NCBI RefSeq assembly: GCF_017654505.1
Contig: NC_054553.1
Coordinates: 4,201,474-4,265,473, forward strand
Reading direction: 5' to 3'
DNA: 64,000 bases
Source of the DNA: Polyodon spathula
Taxonomy: Eukaryota; Chordata; Actinopteri; Acipenseriformes; Polyodontidae
The position numbers and the translations under genes are program-made. The notes under the pieces are model-generated. The model was not told the DNA's origin. It made no database searches and worked only from the letters and a program-made list of their open reading frames with translations. Positions 46,976 through 60,598 of this stretch are shown one piece after another. How positions within the stretch are numbered: position 1 is the stretch's first letter; every line of letters starts with the position of its first letter.

Positions 46976-48465
46976 ATCAACTTCTACTGCAGAATCACAT
47001 ACAACGGGACCTCGGTTTTACATCTCATCTGGAGGAAAGTGTATGCTGACAGTATAAACCCTTTTTTGGCACATCAAGCAATGAGTGGCAGTTTATATTA
47101 ATTATTATTAGTAGTATTAATATCAGTATTATTAATAGAAATAATAATAATAATATCATCATCATTATTTTAATAATTACTAATATTGAAATAATAATTA
47201 TACTAAGTATAATAATAATTGTCTATTATTATTCTGTTGGAATTAAATAGTAACTTATATTTGAATTCCTAAAGCTTGTTCCATGTTTCTTTTTTAAATG
47301 CTATGAAGCTCTAGGATCTCTGTTAAATATTATATTTACCCAGCTTCTTGTTGCTGTGGCTCTAATGAAGTTAGTAATACTGGACAACTTCACAAAACTG
47401 TTAAAAGGAAGGTTTTGTTAAATCCAATTTTGATTAATTAAATCAAGAAATCAAGTTTGCAGTTCAGGAAGCCCATTTCAGGTGTTTGTAGAGAGGCTTT
47501 GTTAGTTTGCTCTCATTTAAAAAAAAAGCATAGCTTAAAACAGTCCTTAAGGTTTTATGATTTTTTTCTTTCAGACAAATCTTTTCACCAGGATTGATAC
47601 AGCCCTCTGTTGAAACTCCATTGCATGCCATACAGTTTCAACAGGAATAGCATATTTACATGTCACTAGAGCATCGTGAGGAAATCCTCTACAGCACAGC
47701 ACGCTGTCATACTTCCAAACTATTTTAAAAGCAGTATCGTTAAGTCTGCAAAACTATTTTATTTAAAAGATGCGGCATCTCTGCCATAAATCTGTGAGTA
47801 ATTATGCTGGCAGTTTGTTCAGACCAGTGTTCTGGATCTGAAAAAATGGCAACGCTGTCTATGCCTCAGATATCTTTGAGATGATGGACTGTTTTCTGGG
47901 GTAATGTACTGTAATAAAACACAATGATTAATCACCTCATTTACCCATGAAAAATATTATTGTATTAACAGGGTGAAAACATAATAGGCAAAAGTGATTA
48001 ATACATGAGGACGAGTCGATCTGGCTGAGAGAATGTGTTATTCTTGGAGCTCTGTGATAGTCTGTTAGCTAAGACATTTAGCATGAAGACGCCTGCGGCA
48101 TTGATTGCAATAAAAATACAAACTGTGTAGCATTTAATATTTAATATTATAAAACAGCAGATCAATGCATTCGTGTTGTAATAGGTAATACCACAGTGTG
48201 TCATTTTATTTTGCACTAAGAAGTCATTGTTCTACAAAACAGTTCTGTAGCAGCATTCCCCTCTGCATTGCTATTCATTGTTCAAAAACCAATCAATACA
48301 CGCTTTAGAGAACAGAGCACTATTCATTTCCAGGCTTTACACCACGCCCTGAGAGAATGTAATACTGCTTATTATTTGAAAGTAAAAAAAGAAACGAATG
48401 ATTGCAACTTCATAAAACAAATGTTCCTCATTCAAATAAATCTAATTTATTCACAGAAATGTTAG
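46976..48465. other. Gene-free stretch
   Basis: AT-rich with ATAATAATA-type low complexity near 47095-47230. No coding or RNA gene is recognised. Confidence 0.6.
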
Positions 48466-48567
48466 TGTATTAGTAAACCATGTTATTGTATTAGTAAACT
48501 GTGTTATTGTATTAGTAAACCATATTATTGTATAAGTAAACCATGCTATTGTATTAGTAAACCATGC
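48466..48567. repeat. 21-bp minisatellite, about 5 copies
   Basis: Unit TATTAGTAAACCATGTTATTG in about five tandem copies, with one variant reading CTGTG for CCATG. Confidence 0.85.
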
Positions 48568-48698
48568 ACACCTTACAAAAAAAAACAACACGAACCTTCC
48601 TTTATCCACATAATACACTTTCAAAGCTATTCAACAATCATTGAGAAGCCAGGTACAGACAAGTCATCTTACTCTGTGATATAATACAATGTTAAAAA

Positions 48699-48736
48699 CC
48701 CCCCCCCCCCCCCCCCCCCCACCCCCCCCCCCCCCC

Positions 48737-48762
<26 letters not shown>
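48699..48762. repeat. C tract followed by (CA)n
   Basis: About 38 C bases with one A at 48721, then a (CA)n run of about 25 bp. Confidence 0.95.
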
Positions 48763-48767
<5 letters not shown>

Positions 48768-49639
48768 AACCACAGACACCGTACACATTGTCCAGCAACC
48801 ACAGAGACCAGCACAACTCTGCCTAGCCCACACTCCCCTGCACACTAACTACTAACAGGTAGATGCACAGTACATTACTTCACTAGACTATTTTCAAGAG
48901 AATCATAGAAAAACACTTACCTACAATCAAATGCAGTTCCTGAATAATGTTACACACCTATTCTGCGTGTGGATATATGTATTTATGTGTATATATGTAC
49001 ACCTCCACTGTATGCATGTCTATATAGCTCATGTTATATTTTATATCTATATGATACATTGAGTATATGATTTATTTCTAGCTCCGAGCATGCACACACA
49101 AGGAAGCTGGTCCCCTCGCTGCTCAGTAGACAGAACTACGAGCAGTGGGACTGTTCCATTCAACCAAGATTGCTTCATACAAAAGTTGACAATGCCTCAC
49201 TGAAAGCCATTGTTGATAGTCCACATTTTTTAAATAGCTGAGCAGAATAGACAATATGGAAAGCTGGAAAACTAGGCTGGGGAACTGACCCGGAGTTCAC
49301 GATGAAACAACAAGAGGCACAGAGGAACGGTTTGTCATTTACTGTGAGGCAGCTGCTGTCATTTAAACTGGATACCACCCACAGCCTTGCCCAGGCTGCT
49401 GCCCTACAGCCTGCACTGCCCTCTTTACTGCTGTTAATTGTAGTTTAATAAACAATCTACTGCAGTATCTATTGCAACCATTATTACAGACTTTACTGCA
49501 GTGCATTCCAGTATTTACTGTAGGATGCAGCAGTCCCATTCCCTCACTCCTGTTCTCAAACCACACTGCCCTATCCACTGCACCAGCTCTATCTCAAACC
49601 TAGAATGTTGGCATTTTAGCAGAGCTGTAGTTTCTGAAG
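48763..49639. other. Gene-free stretch
   Basis: No gene or repeat recognised apart from short TATATGTA-type low complexity near 48970-49040. Confidence 0.55.
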
Positions 49640-49659
49640 CCTGTTGCTGGAGGATGTCT

Positions 49660-49800
49660 TTTTATAGTTATGGTGTGGTTAGCTTATTGATCTTCCAGTG
49701 ACTCAAGTCTCAAGAGTTCAAGTCCCAGTTCACTGATACACAACAAAACCAGTGCATTTACCCAGAACGCTGTGTCACCTTCGCAGCTCTGAGTGTGTTA
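49660..49800 (+). mobile_element. Possible tRNA-derived SINE fragment
   Basis: GTGGTTAGCTTATTGATC looks like a decayed box A, and GAGTTCAAGTCCCAGTTC 40 bp later is a good box B (consensus GGTTCGAANCC). The spacing fits a tRNA promoter. The sequence does not fold as an intact tRNA, so a SINE is more likely than a tRNA gene. Confidence 0.4.
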
Positions 49801-49845
49801 CTGTGAATGTTACAATATGAAACATGTGCATTGTATTTCATTTAT

Positions 49846-49932
49846 GGCTGGTTTGGCACAATTCCTGGACTACTCAATGTTTTATTAGGTAAGGTAATTC
49901 AAGACTGGAGCTAATCAGGGTCTGTGAAACTA
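49846..49932 (-). mobile_element. Palindromic MITE-like element, diverged copy
   Basis: Matches the reverse complement of the element at 52019-52116: shared GGTAAGGTAATTCAAGACT and CAGGGTCTGTGAAAC on the right, GGCTGGTTT on the left. The left inverted end has been altered (GGCACAATTC in place of CACAGACC). Confidence 0.6.
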
Positions 49933-50248
49933 GTTGTTAGTGTTCACACTTTAGTCAAGGATTTATAAATCATCTGTGAATGAGTTTCAATGGTTCACAC
50001 GATTACCTACAAGAATAACACTTTATTACCGTTTTAATGAGATGCTACTAGCGTGAAAGCATAATGTCATCCATGTTGAAATCTCTTAAAAATGAATTAC
50101 ATGCTCTTGTAACGCTGTATTATACACTTTTATGATTATTTATTATCTTCTAACATTGCATGTGACACATTCATAGATGCATTATTGATTGTTTTAGCTC
50201 ATCCTTAAAGTGTTACCCATTTAGTTATACGTTGTGTGTTCATCAACT

Positions 50249-50269
50249 GGGGGGGGCGGGGGGAGGGGT
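50249..50269 (+). other. G-rich quadruplex-prone tract
   Basis: G runs of 8, 6 and 4 bases separated by single C and A; the 8-base run can supply two tetrad columns. Confidence 0.6.
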
Positions 50270-50337
50270 ACAGTCTCTTTGCTTTAATCTTGCGTTATGT
50301 AGGGACATCACAACTTTCTTCAGAGGGGCATGCACTA

Positions 50338-50338
<1 letters not shown>

Positions 50339-50396
<58 letters not shown>
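50339..50396. repeat. (ATT)n microsatellite
   Basis: Pure (TTA)n of about 58 bp. Poly-Ile and poly-Leu frames here are artefacts. Confidence 0.96.
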
Positions 50397-50399
<3 letters not shown>

Positions 50400-52018
50400 T
50401 TGCGGGAATCAATTTGGCATTATGCCCTGGGACACCGTGTCACTCGTAGATTGATCTGGATATTTAACAATGATTTAAACTCCCATCAGCCAGTGACAAG
50501 GGGATAAGTGAGTGACAACAACCCACTGCCAGAGGCAGCATTAAATGGCTGCTTTCTGCTACCTGATCGGGGGCCCGTGGAGTCGGGGTGGCACCTGAGT
50601 GGGAGTGATGGACTGCGGGCCCCCCCGGCCGGCCCGAGGCTCGGCACTCAGTCTCTGGTTACTCCTCCTCCCCCCGGCCCGTGATGGATGGGGCTTTTAT
50701 TACAAACTCTTTCTACCCAGGGGTCGTTAGAGAAAGACGTTTGGAGGAACGTCTGTATACGATGACATATGTTCCCAGTCAGTTGCTGGAGGAAATAGAT
50801 CTGAATTACAGCTTCACGTTTATCTGTCAATTAATGTTTCTGCAATAAAGTAATGAGTGAAAATCTCTGGTACGGGTATATTTATGTTATCCTATGAAAT
50901 TTTTGCACCTCTTAAAAATTGAACCATTTTAAAGATATACCAAATAACATGTTCTTCTATTTGTGTAAGTATAGCAGGTCCATAATTCAAATGCAGCCCT
51001 TGCTTGTGTGAATGCGTATTTGTACACCTGTGAGAACTTATTGTCAGTTTAATAACCAGACGAGTCCAGAGCAAACCATTCAAAAATGAGAAGTCATGCT
51101 AAAAGAGTTCAAGTGGATCTTTCGAGGGGGAATCAATTGCATTATAAAACAAAGATCTTGCTGCTAAATGGCAACGTAAAACCAACCACGCCTCCCAGTG
51201 TCTCCAGGATAACAAGGACGACTTGTAGCTGTGACCCTGCAGAGAGAAATGTGGTTCGTGACCCCTTTCCTGTATCCTGAGGCCCCCAAACTCAGATAAA
51301 CCAGCTGATTTTATTCCTGCGAACCAGGATTCATAAGAGGATATGTTCTCTGTTGCTAGCCCCTTTAAGTTATTCAGGATGGTTCATAAACAGCCTTCGT
51401 TAGTTAAGACTATCTGGAACGGGGGGTGTAATTGTGCTCATTAGCAAAATGACAGCTTTCAGAGGCCTGAGAGCTAGTTAAGCAGCCAGGTACTGTATCA
51501 TCTTCCCAGGTACTGTGTGTGTCATCTGCAGCCGGGGGACATCTCCCCGCTGCGTCCTTCCTGACAAACACACATCTATCATAAACTATTACCCAGCATC
51601 AAAGCATTACTTTAACTAGCATTACACCAGTCTGCTTTTCACAGGGGCGGCTTGTGAAGCCCGGTGAGGGAGAGGCATTGAATCCCGACGGCTCTACATT
51701 CACTGCAAATTGTTAAATGACAGATCTTCTCGAGTTTCGGGAACTGAGCACCCCCGTCCTCGCCCCGTGCCTTTAACCTGGACTGGCAGGGAGATCGCTG
51801 TGCAGACATGCAGAACGACATCTTCAGCTTCTCTGTCCCACTACTCCCCTGCCCTGATAAAGAATGGGTAAAGCGAGGGCCCTATAGACTGCCTAACCGC
51901 CATAGGTTATCTGCTCTGACAATTAATTTAGTGCCAATGCAAGGTTTTTCACTTTCCCTTATTGCAGCGTTTTGAAAATGCCTGTGCATCTAATCCCATT
52001 TTAAAGAAACACTATCGC
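50397..52018. other. Gene-free stretch
   Basis: Mixed composition with a GC-rich patch at 50560-50690 (GGCCCCCCCGGCC and similar). No gene supported. Confidence 0.55.
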
Positions 52019-52116
52019 CTGGTTTCACAGACCCTGTTTAGCACTAGTCTTGAATTACCTTACCTAAAATAACATTAGGTAGTCCTTTAGATGATAATCT
52101 AGGTCTGTGAAACCAG
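52019..52116. mobile_element. Palindromic MITE-like element
   Basis: Perfect 15-bp terminal inverted repeats: CTGGTTTCACAGACC at 52019-52033 and GGTCTGTGAAACCAG at 52102-52116. The interior also shows inverted similarity (CTAGTCTTGAATTACC versus GGTAGTCCTTTAGATG, loosely). It has no coding capacity. A second, inverted copy lies 2.1 kb away. GGTTTCACAGACC-ended elements are widespread in fish genomes. Confidence 0.75.
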
Positions 52117-53675
52117 CCATATAAATTCTAAATGTGCATAATATTTATTTTTCATCTGTTTACTGGCCCACATTATGTGTTCTTAATCTACTGCAGTTCC
52201 TGTGATCTTAAATATTTGGAAAATGTAATAAAATCACTTTGACATTTGGGGCAAGCCTGAGCAAGGTTGAATTTCTAGAATGAGGCCCAGTGCATACTTG
52301 ACTATTGGAGGTGCGCTGATAAATTCTTACCCCATGAAACGAGGAGTCTGCCTGAGATTTTCCACAGCAGAAGAATGATTTTATTAAGCATGCAAAATTG
52401 CCATGAGTGGAGAAACAGAGTTGGGTATCATCCTCACTCTATTAAACCAAGCCATATCGATTTGTAACAAACTATTTTAGTTTTGAATGATGAGAAACTG
52501 TATCTCAGCCTCTCTCAGGCTCACAAATAATTTTCTTCTTATTCTGCCTGTTCTTATCACAGTCCGAAAGACAGTCTGCTTCTATTGTGTGGGTCCCCCC
52601 TTGGTGTGAATGCTGCACTTACCTCTAATTAAGTAATAATGGCCCTCCCTCTGCACTGAGTGCTAATTAAACGCCTTTTCTTCCAGCAGAAACCCATTCT
52701 GTCAGGCTTCGTGTTGTGTGGTCTGTTCTCTGTAGGTTAATGGGAGGTCTGGCCTGGGCTGCGTGGGGCATTTCACATGAATGCTGTTCCGATGAAATCT
52801 ACCTTCAGTCTGCAGCTCAATCAAGAACATCATCATCTGCCTGAAGGATTCATCTGCCTAATCAAGAATGGAGTCACTGTTCAAAATACACTGTCCTAAC
52901 AAATGGAAAGTAAATGAAAGAGATGCTTGTGTATCAGCTAGGTGTTCCTAACATTTCACGTCTTACCTATTGCAGCTAGAACTGCTTCTGAAAAGACTCC
53001 AGCATGCTGACTGCGGTAGAGGCGGGGAACTTTACATTGGAGCACCTAATCTTTTGAATATTCAGTTCATAATACATAGCGCTGACCAGTGTTTTAAACA
53101 TCTCTTTTCTTACCTCTTTTTTGCATCAGCAGCTTTATCAGGATCTCTGGTGCTTGTGTGCATGGAAGACCTTTTTTTTGCTAGATAAGAAAAACTGTAA
53201 AACTGTTAATTCCTGGTATCTAATACCCTCCTAGGCGCTAGGTCACATGACCTAACTGCAGCTAGACCATTAGAGGAGTAACACGGCATATAAAATATAC
53301 AACACAGTTGGGGATTTCCAACCAGGAACAATCAGGAACTGTTACTTTCGTTAGATTAATAAACTCACAGAAAATCTCACTTAGGCAAGACAACATTTCA
53401 AACACCATTGGGATTCAATTTGTAGTCAAACACATAAAATAACATTTTTGAAGCTGTACCAGTATTAATGGTCTTTTTTGTAATGGAGGTACCCCTACTG
53501 CACCCTGAACCTATTAGTATATTAGTTATGTTTATATTGTATGAAAGCAGTTCAATGTACCGCACTGTGTGGTAGAGAGTTAAAACAAAGGTCTCTTGAT
53601 GTATTCAACACAACAATTAAGGGGTCCACTGAGGGCAGAGGCGAGCAGCGTCGCAATGATGACCACCAGTGAGAG
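52117..53675. other. Gene-free stretch
   Basis: No supported gene; a 72-codon plus frame at 52970-53188 lacks a recognisable domain. Confidence 0.55.
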
Positions 53676-53875
<200 letters not shown>

Positions 53876-55078
53876 TAAAAGAATATATATATAAAAAGAA
53901 AGTTATTGCTATTCACAATTACGTTCAGCTTTCCTTTTAATTAGTGCCTCGACAATACATTGTTTTCATTAATAATGCCTTACCTTGAGGAATCTTTCAT
54001 TGTGAATTAGATGTTACAATAGCATTCAGAATTTAATTAGCGCAGCTCTACTGTGCCTGATTGTTGTGTAAGTGCTTGTGGAGTCAGGGATAGAGGCTTG
54101 TCAGGGGATCGTGTGGTGAAGCAAAGGGGTCTTCTGTTGAAAAGCGCCCACGCTCGGTAAATATGGGGGTGGGGGGTGGGGGATGGGGGGGGGGGATACA
54201 GACTGACCGATGACAGACGCAAATAATAGGTATCCTGAACTCGGAAATATAAATAGCATGGCTTACATTTTCAAACCTGAAAGGAAAAAAAAAATTTACT
54301 GAACGAAAGAATCCTACAATTATGAAGGTGAAGCTGAGGGGGCCTGTCCATTTCAAAGACTGTTTTACAGCACGCAGCCCCAGAGCTGCATCCGAAGTCT
54401 ATCTGTGGTTAAACTGAGAACAAGGGGCTGATGCACTCCAGATAATCTAACAGGGTATTGGGTGATCAAATCAACCTCAAAGTGGATTTGCAGAAAATAA
54501 TTTCCCTAGGCTTTCATCCATATGTGTGGGTTAGTAGGGCCTATACATGCTTGCTCATTACTTGTTCATGCTGATTCCACTAATGCACAGCTAACGATTA
54601 AAAGAAGCCGCGAGCTGTGAATTTCAATAGTACTCCACATGCTTACATTTCTGGTTTTAAAAAAAAAAAGTGCTGCATTCAAAGTTTTTAATTTTTTTTC
54701 GAAACGCACAATATGGAATAAAAAATAAATATAAATATGCAGATTTACCTCAGCTTGATAATGGCAATGCATTGCATTAACTTTCATTCCTCTAAACGCG
54801 AAACATTTAGGTAATCTTGTCCAGCGAAAAAAAATGTCCCAATCTGAAAGGCCAGCCCCAGTGCTATCTGGCACCAGTGGCCCCTTCGCAGATGCAGCTG
54901 GCAGCGTGCTTACTCTGACTGTCAAGCACAGTGTGAGATCTAGTTATAAAATAATTGCATTTTCATATCAGAGGGGACCAGAGTTCCACAGACAATGAGA
55001 GTGCTGACTCCTCTCGGTTATTGGCACAGACCCTGTGCCATGCTCCTCAAATCAGTATGTAAATGTTCCAGGTTTTTT
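53876..55078. other. Gene-free stretch with G-quadruplex motif
   Basis: A plus-strand G-rich run at 54165-54195 has runs of 5, 6, 5 and 11 G separated by T, T and AT. Otherwise non-coding; minus frames through it (Pro-rich) are not genes. Confidence 0.65.
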
Positions 55079-55229
55079 TTATTATTATTATTATTTTTTA
55101 TTATTATTTTATTTAAGGACACTTTGCGGCGTACAACCAGCTCTGCAAAAATGGCCACAGATGAGAAGTAGGCAGTTTTCTCCCTCCCCGTTATTAAGAT
55201 TGTAATTTCTTTTGTAAATCACACTGACA

Positions 55230-55570
55230 GTTTGCTTTCTATTTTTCCAGCGCTGCTGCCTATTCCCGAGGCATAATTACTTTTTTAACTTTCTGACCTT
55301 CTGCGAGTTGTTTCGGATTGAAGGGAGGATGTTCCCTACAATGACTCTCAATTTTGGTTTATTTTAAAGGCGGACTTTATCAAACTCCCGGGATTAATCA
55401 GATTTCGGTTAACATTTCTCCTTCATTTTTTCCCTTCTTTCTTTTTTTTTTTTTGTTGCGGAAACCATGCTGGCAGATTAAGTGAAGGCGCTGTCCCCTT
55501 CAGATTGATAATAGGCCGGCATTTAATATTTATGACATGTATTTATAATATTGACAGACAACAATGTTTG
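55230..55570. promoter_or_regulatory. Candidate conserved block with ATTGACAG-AACAATG composite
   Basis: Repeat-poor apart from a T run at about 55439-55454. At 55550-55566 ATTGACAG is followed after AC by AACAATG, the same pair and same orientation as in the sox3 promoter (34350-34367, spacer GCT). It lies 21.4 kb upstream of sox3. Enhancer function is inferred. Confidence 0.3.
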
Positions 55571-56584
<1,014 letters not shown>

Positions 56585-56678
56585 TAAAAAAAAGAAAGCC
56601 TTTGTTAGATCTTGCATATAAAACATCACGGTTTATCCTATTCTACAGTTAGTCAAACACAGTGACAAAATATAGTAT

Positions 56679-56723
<45 letters not shown>
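56679..56723. repeat. (AAT)n microsatellite
   Basis: About 14 AAT triplets; a 16-base C run follows at 56840-56855. Confidence 0.95.
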
Positions 56724-56725
<2 letters not shown>

Positions 56726-57104
56726 AAACATGGCATTTAATAACTGCAAGCGGACTAGCCATGTAAATCATTTTAGGGTATTATACTAGCTTCCTTTTTC
56801 ATTTGTTATGAAATTATGAAGCCAATTTGCCCGCCTGTGCCCCCCCCCCCCCCCCATATTAAACTGTCCTAATTTAGTGTAATCCCTCCTATCGCTCTCA
56901 CCTTCTCCCAGGGTTCCCTCGTGGGGGGGATAGTCTTTTGCTGACTGCCTGATAATTGAATGAGTGATTATCCTTCCCGTAAATGGATAATGATATAGAA
57001 ATGGCTGGCATATGCCCTGCATATTAACGAGAGGCTGCAGCCGCTTAGATAAGGCGTAGATGGTGTCTGTGTAAAGGGGTTTAAAACAATCAACCCCTGA
57101 AAGA

Positions 57105-57392
57105 GCATGCTTACAGCCTTGCAAGACATGGAGGGGAGGTACAGCACTGTGCAGTACTCCTGCCCCCTGCAAGACAGCATGCTTACAGCCTTGCAAGACA
57201 TGGAGGGGAGGTACAGCACTGTGCAGTACTCCTGCCCCCTGCAAGACAGCATGCTTACAGCCTTGCAAGACATGAAGGGGAGGTACATCACTGTACAGTA
57301 CTCCTGCCCCCTGCAAGACAGCATGCTTATAGCCATGCAAGACATGAAGGGGAGATACAGCACTGTACAGTGCTCCTGCGATGACTCACGAC
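57105..57392. repeat. 72-bp minisatellite, 4 copies
   Basis: Four copies at an exact 72-bp period (starts 57105, 57177, 57249, 57321). Each begins GCATGCTTACAGCCTTGCAA and contains TACAGCACTGTGCAGTACTCC. Since 72 is 24 codons, the repeat stays open in several frames on both strands (137 codons plus, 184 and 148 minus), giving 24-residue repeats. No start context, domain or splice support suggests a gene. Confidence 0.93.
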
Positions 57393-59205
57393 TCTGTGAA
57401 TCTGGTTCCTTCACCTCTAGGTCATGTAAAGGTACCCTATTAGAAAAGAGACCGTCCCTAATATACTGTTACCATAACAATACAATAACAAAGAATTACT
57501 GTAGTTCATTGTCATTTTAAACTATCCAAAGTCCGAACTTTGGAATCTGGAAAACTCAATGTAAGACTTCTACAATACCAGTCTATAGAGCATTGCAAGG
57601 GGGGTATCATATATAGCTGGATGTACCTTCTAATTATTATGGGATTTAGCAATTATTATTCCTTAAGTATATACATCGTTTGTGATGTCATCCTCTAAAG
57701 TAACATCAGATTGATGTTATCACTTTATTCAAGTTCTGATCTGAGGTTGATAGGAGTAAGCCTACATTTGAGACGACTCGATTTGTTTAAACTATAATGA
57801 TTTATTCGTACAACTAAATAGCACTGAGTTAAAAGCATCTTCTATAAAATGAAATGTAAGAGACTCTCTCCAAATCACTCCTCTTAAAACCTTAAGTTAC
57901 ATGTAATTACCAGGAAGCCTTCCCTCTCTTTCCTTTGCAGTGAAGTGAATAAATGACCTTGATTAAGGAACTTTTTGTCAGAAGACTAGTCAAGTGTCTC
58001 TGAATTTGTAGTTTTAAAGTAATTTAGATTACTTATCTGTCTGTACTGTTACAATAAACCAGTATGACCTACAACACTTTCAGGAATATTGTGCAAATGT
58101 TTGATGAGCCATAGCTTCCTGCATTTGAAACATCTTATTGACAGAGAGAAACCCAGTGATGGGTAACCATTTTTATAAATCACGTCTAGGAAACCATACA
58201 GTCTTATCCTGCATAATGATGTCATTGTGTGTATAGGACATAGGTAGCGATTCTAAACAACAAATCTCTCTGATGCTTAATGCAAGCTCCTGAATGCATG
58301 TTGTCATGGAGTAATAGCCAGTGGCGTGCAGGGTGTCTCGTATTACAAGGAACACTATTTTGCACAGTTTGAGCTTCCAGAACTGCACCAGATGATACAA
58401 TCAAAGACATCCCTCACCACCCATTAACACAGATATTTAAAAACTCTATAAGCAAAGCCTGGTGATAAACTTTCAGCTAATGCCTTAAAAGAACCTGTTC
58501 CTTTCTGTACTACTTTCAGAATGTATTATTTTGAGACGCATTTATTTTGCAAAGAGAAGAAATATTATGAATTTTTGAACCCTCGGTGTGCAGGAGGGTG
58601 CACAGTTAGCCAAGAAGAACCCTGATGTACAATATGATTTGGTTTAAAATTCTCCTTCTTTTTTTTTAGGTTTACGCATTTAGATTGTGGTGCCTACACT
58701 GAACTCCCTTCCAATCAATACCTTACATTTATTAGCACTGAAAAGCAATATTTTCCTTTTTACCTCACAATAATTGCATTTAGTCCTGTGAAGTACCTTA
58801 TCACAGGTTCGACAACGAAATAAAGGCCGGTTTCCATAGGGACCATGAAAGCCATCAGCTTCCTTTTCAAGGAAATAATGGACTTCTCTCTTTATGTCAG
58901 TCTTCTTCTCAGCTCTCTGCGCCTCTGATTAAATTCTAACCCACGCGTCCTTGAAATCCTTCATTTACTTTTTTTTTTTTTAACAGAACCGTTGAAACCA
59001 TATGAATAAGTCTAAACATATTAATGATTATGATGTGGAGCTAGCTCAGTGTAGGGAGGGAGGGGGGGCAGGCTCTCAGCGAGTCCCCTTTCCATCCTTT
59101 AAATCTGAGTTTAATAATGACACTACTTTAAAAAGTACAACAATCAAGCTCGGGTTATTGGGACAGGGGAGCTAGTACCCCCAAAATGTGTATCTGCTTC
59201 TCAGT
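57393..59205. other. Gene-free stretch
   Basis: Non-coding sequence with a T run near 58972-58981. No gene, RNA or mobile element recognised. Confidence 0.6.
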
Positions 59206-59390
59206 CATCACCTCTAACCACTAGACAGCACTGTCTCCTAGTCTCTCAGCTCTAACCACTAGAACACACTCACTGTCTCCCAGTCTCTCAGCTCTAACCA
59301 CTAGACCACACTGTCTCCTGGTCTCTCAGCTCTAACCATTAGACCACACTGTCTCCTGGTCTCTCAGCTCTAACCCCTAGACCACACTGA
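59206..59390 (-). repeat. 38-bp SINE-head-like minisatellite, left part
   Basis: About five copies of a unit with CTCAGCTCTAACCACTAGAC, CACACTG and TCTCCCAGTCT. It is the same unit type as at 6.6 kb and in the blocks at 10.2 and 10.9 kb. It is cut by the LINE at 59391 and continues on the other side. Confidence 0.9.
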
Positions 59391-60598
59391 CTTGCTTGAT
59401 TTTTTTGAGGATGCAACATCGATACTGGATAATTGTAAAGCATATGACATGGTTTATTTAGATTTCCAGAAAGCTTTTGACAAAGTCCCGCACAAAAGAT
59501 TAATTCTCAAACTGAACGCAGTTGGGATTCAAGGAAATGCATGTACATGGATTAGGGAGTGGTTAACATGTAGAAAACAGAAAGTACTGATTAGAGGAAA
59601 AACCTCAGAATGGAGTGTGGTAACCAGTGGTGTACCACAGGGATCTGTTTTAGGTCCTCTGCCATTCCTAATCTACATTAATGATTTAGATTCTGGTATA
59701 GTAAGCAAACTTGTTAAATTTGCAGACGACACAAAATAGGAGGAGTGGCAAACACTGTTGTAGCAGCAAAGGTCATTCAAAATGATCTAGACAAGATTCA
59801 GAACTGGGCAGACACATGGCAAATGACATTTAATAGAGAAAAGTGTAAGGTACTGCATGCAGGAAATAAAAATGTACATTATAAATATCATATAGGAGAT
59901 ACTGAAATTGGAGAAGGAATCTATGAAAAAGACCTAGGAGTTTTTGTTGACTCAGAAATGTCTTCATCTAGACAATGTGGGAAAGCTATAAAAAAGGCTA
60001 ACAAGATGCTCGGATACATTGTGAAAAGTGTTGAATTTAAATCAAGAGAAGTAATGTTAAAAATGTACAATGCACTAGTAAGACCTCATCTTGAAAATTG
60101 TGTGCAGTTCTGGTCACCTCGCTATAAAAAAGATATTGCTGCTGTAGAAAGAGTGCAAAGAAGAGCGACCAGAATTATTCCGGGCTTAAAAGGCATGTCA
60201 TATGCAGACAGGCTAAAAGAATTGAATTTGTTCAGTCTTGAACAAAGAAGACTACGTGGCGACCTAATTCAAGCATTCAAAATTCTAAAAGGTATTGACA
60301 GTGTCGACCCAAGGGACTTTTTCAGCCTGAAAAAAGAAACAAGGACCAGGGGTCACAAATGGAGTTTAGACAAAGGGGCATTCAGAACAGAAAATAGGAG
60401 GCACTTTTTTACACAGAGAATTGTGAGGGTCTGGAATCAACTCCCCAGTAATGTTGTTGAAGCTGACACCCTGGGATCCTTCAAGAAGCTGCTTGATGAG
60501 ATTTTGGGATCAATAAGCTACTAACAACCAAACGAGCAAGATGGGCCGAATGGCCTCTTCTCGTTTGTAAACTTTCTTATGTTCTTATGTTCTTATGA
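59391..60598 (+). mobile_element. 5'-truncated CR1/jockey-type LINE nested in a minisatellite
   Basis: Holds the C-terminal two thirds of a reverse transcriptase and the following C-terminal domain, then a short 3' UTR with GGGCCGAATGGCCTCTTCTC and three TTCTTATG octamers. CR1-clade elements typically end in such octamer repeats and not in poly-A. The 5' part (endonuclease and first RT blocks, several kb) is missing, as usual for LINE copies. Both flanks are the same 38-bp minisatellite, so the insertion point is clear; only 3-4 bp of possible target duplication (ACT/GACT) is visible. Fragments of the same 3' signature are common in sturgeon-like and other fish genomes, to my knowledge. Confidence 0.88.
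59392..60524 (+). pseudogene. LINE reverse transcriptase, truncated and frameshifted
   Basis: Frame 59392-59739 shows RT motif A (YLDFQKAFDK, catalytic Asp), motif B (SGVPQGSVLGP) and the catalytic FADD of motif C. It hits a stop directly after FADDTK, where loss of one A in a short A run shifts the frame. The next frame, 59745-60524, carries the rest of the protein to a natural stop, with QNWADTWQM and the C-terminal AVERVQRRATRIIPGL and NLFSLEQRRLRGDLIQAFK segments typical of CR1/jockey-group LINEs. There is no ATG at the left edge because the coding sequence is cut by 5' truncation. Apart from the shift no other break is seen, so the insertion looks fairly young. Confidence 0.9.

Noticed and set aside
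49660..49735. Possible tRNA gene
   Set aside because: Box B is good, but box A is degenerate and the arms do not pair into a cloverleaf. It is treated as a SINE fragment.
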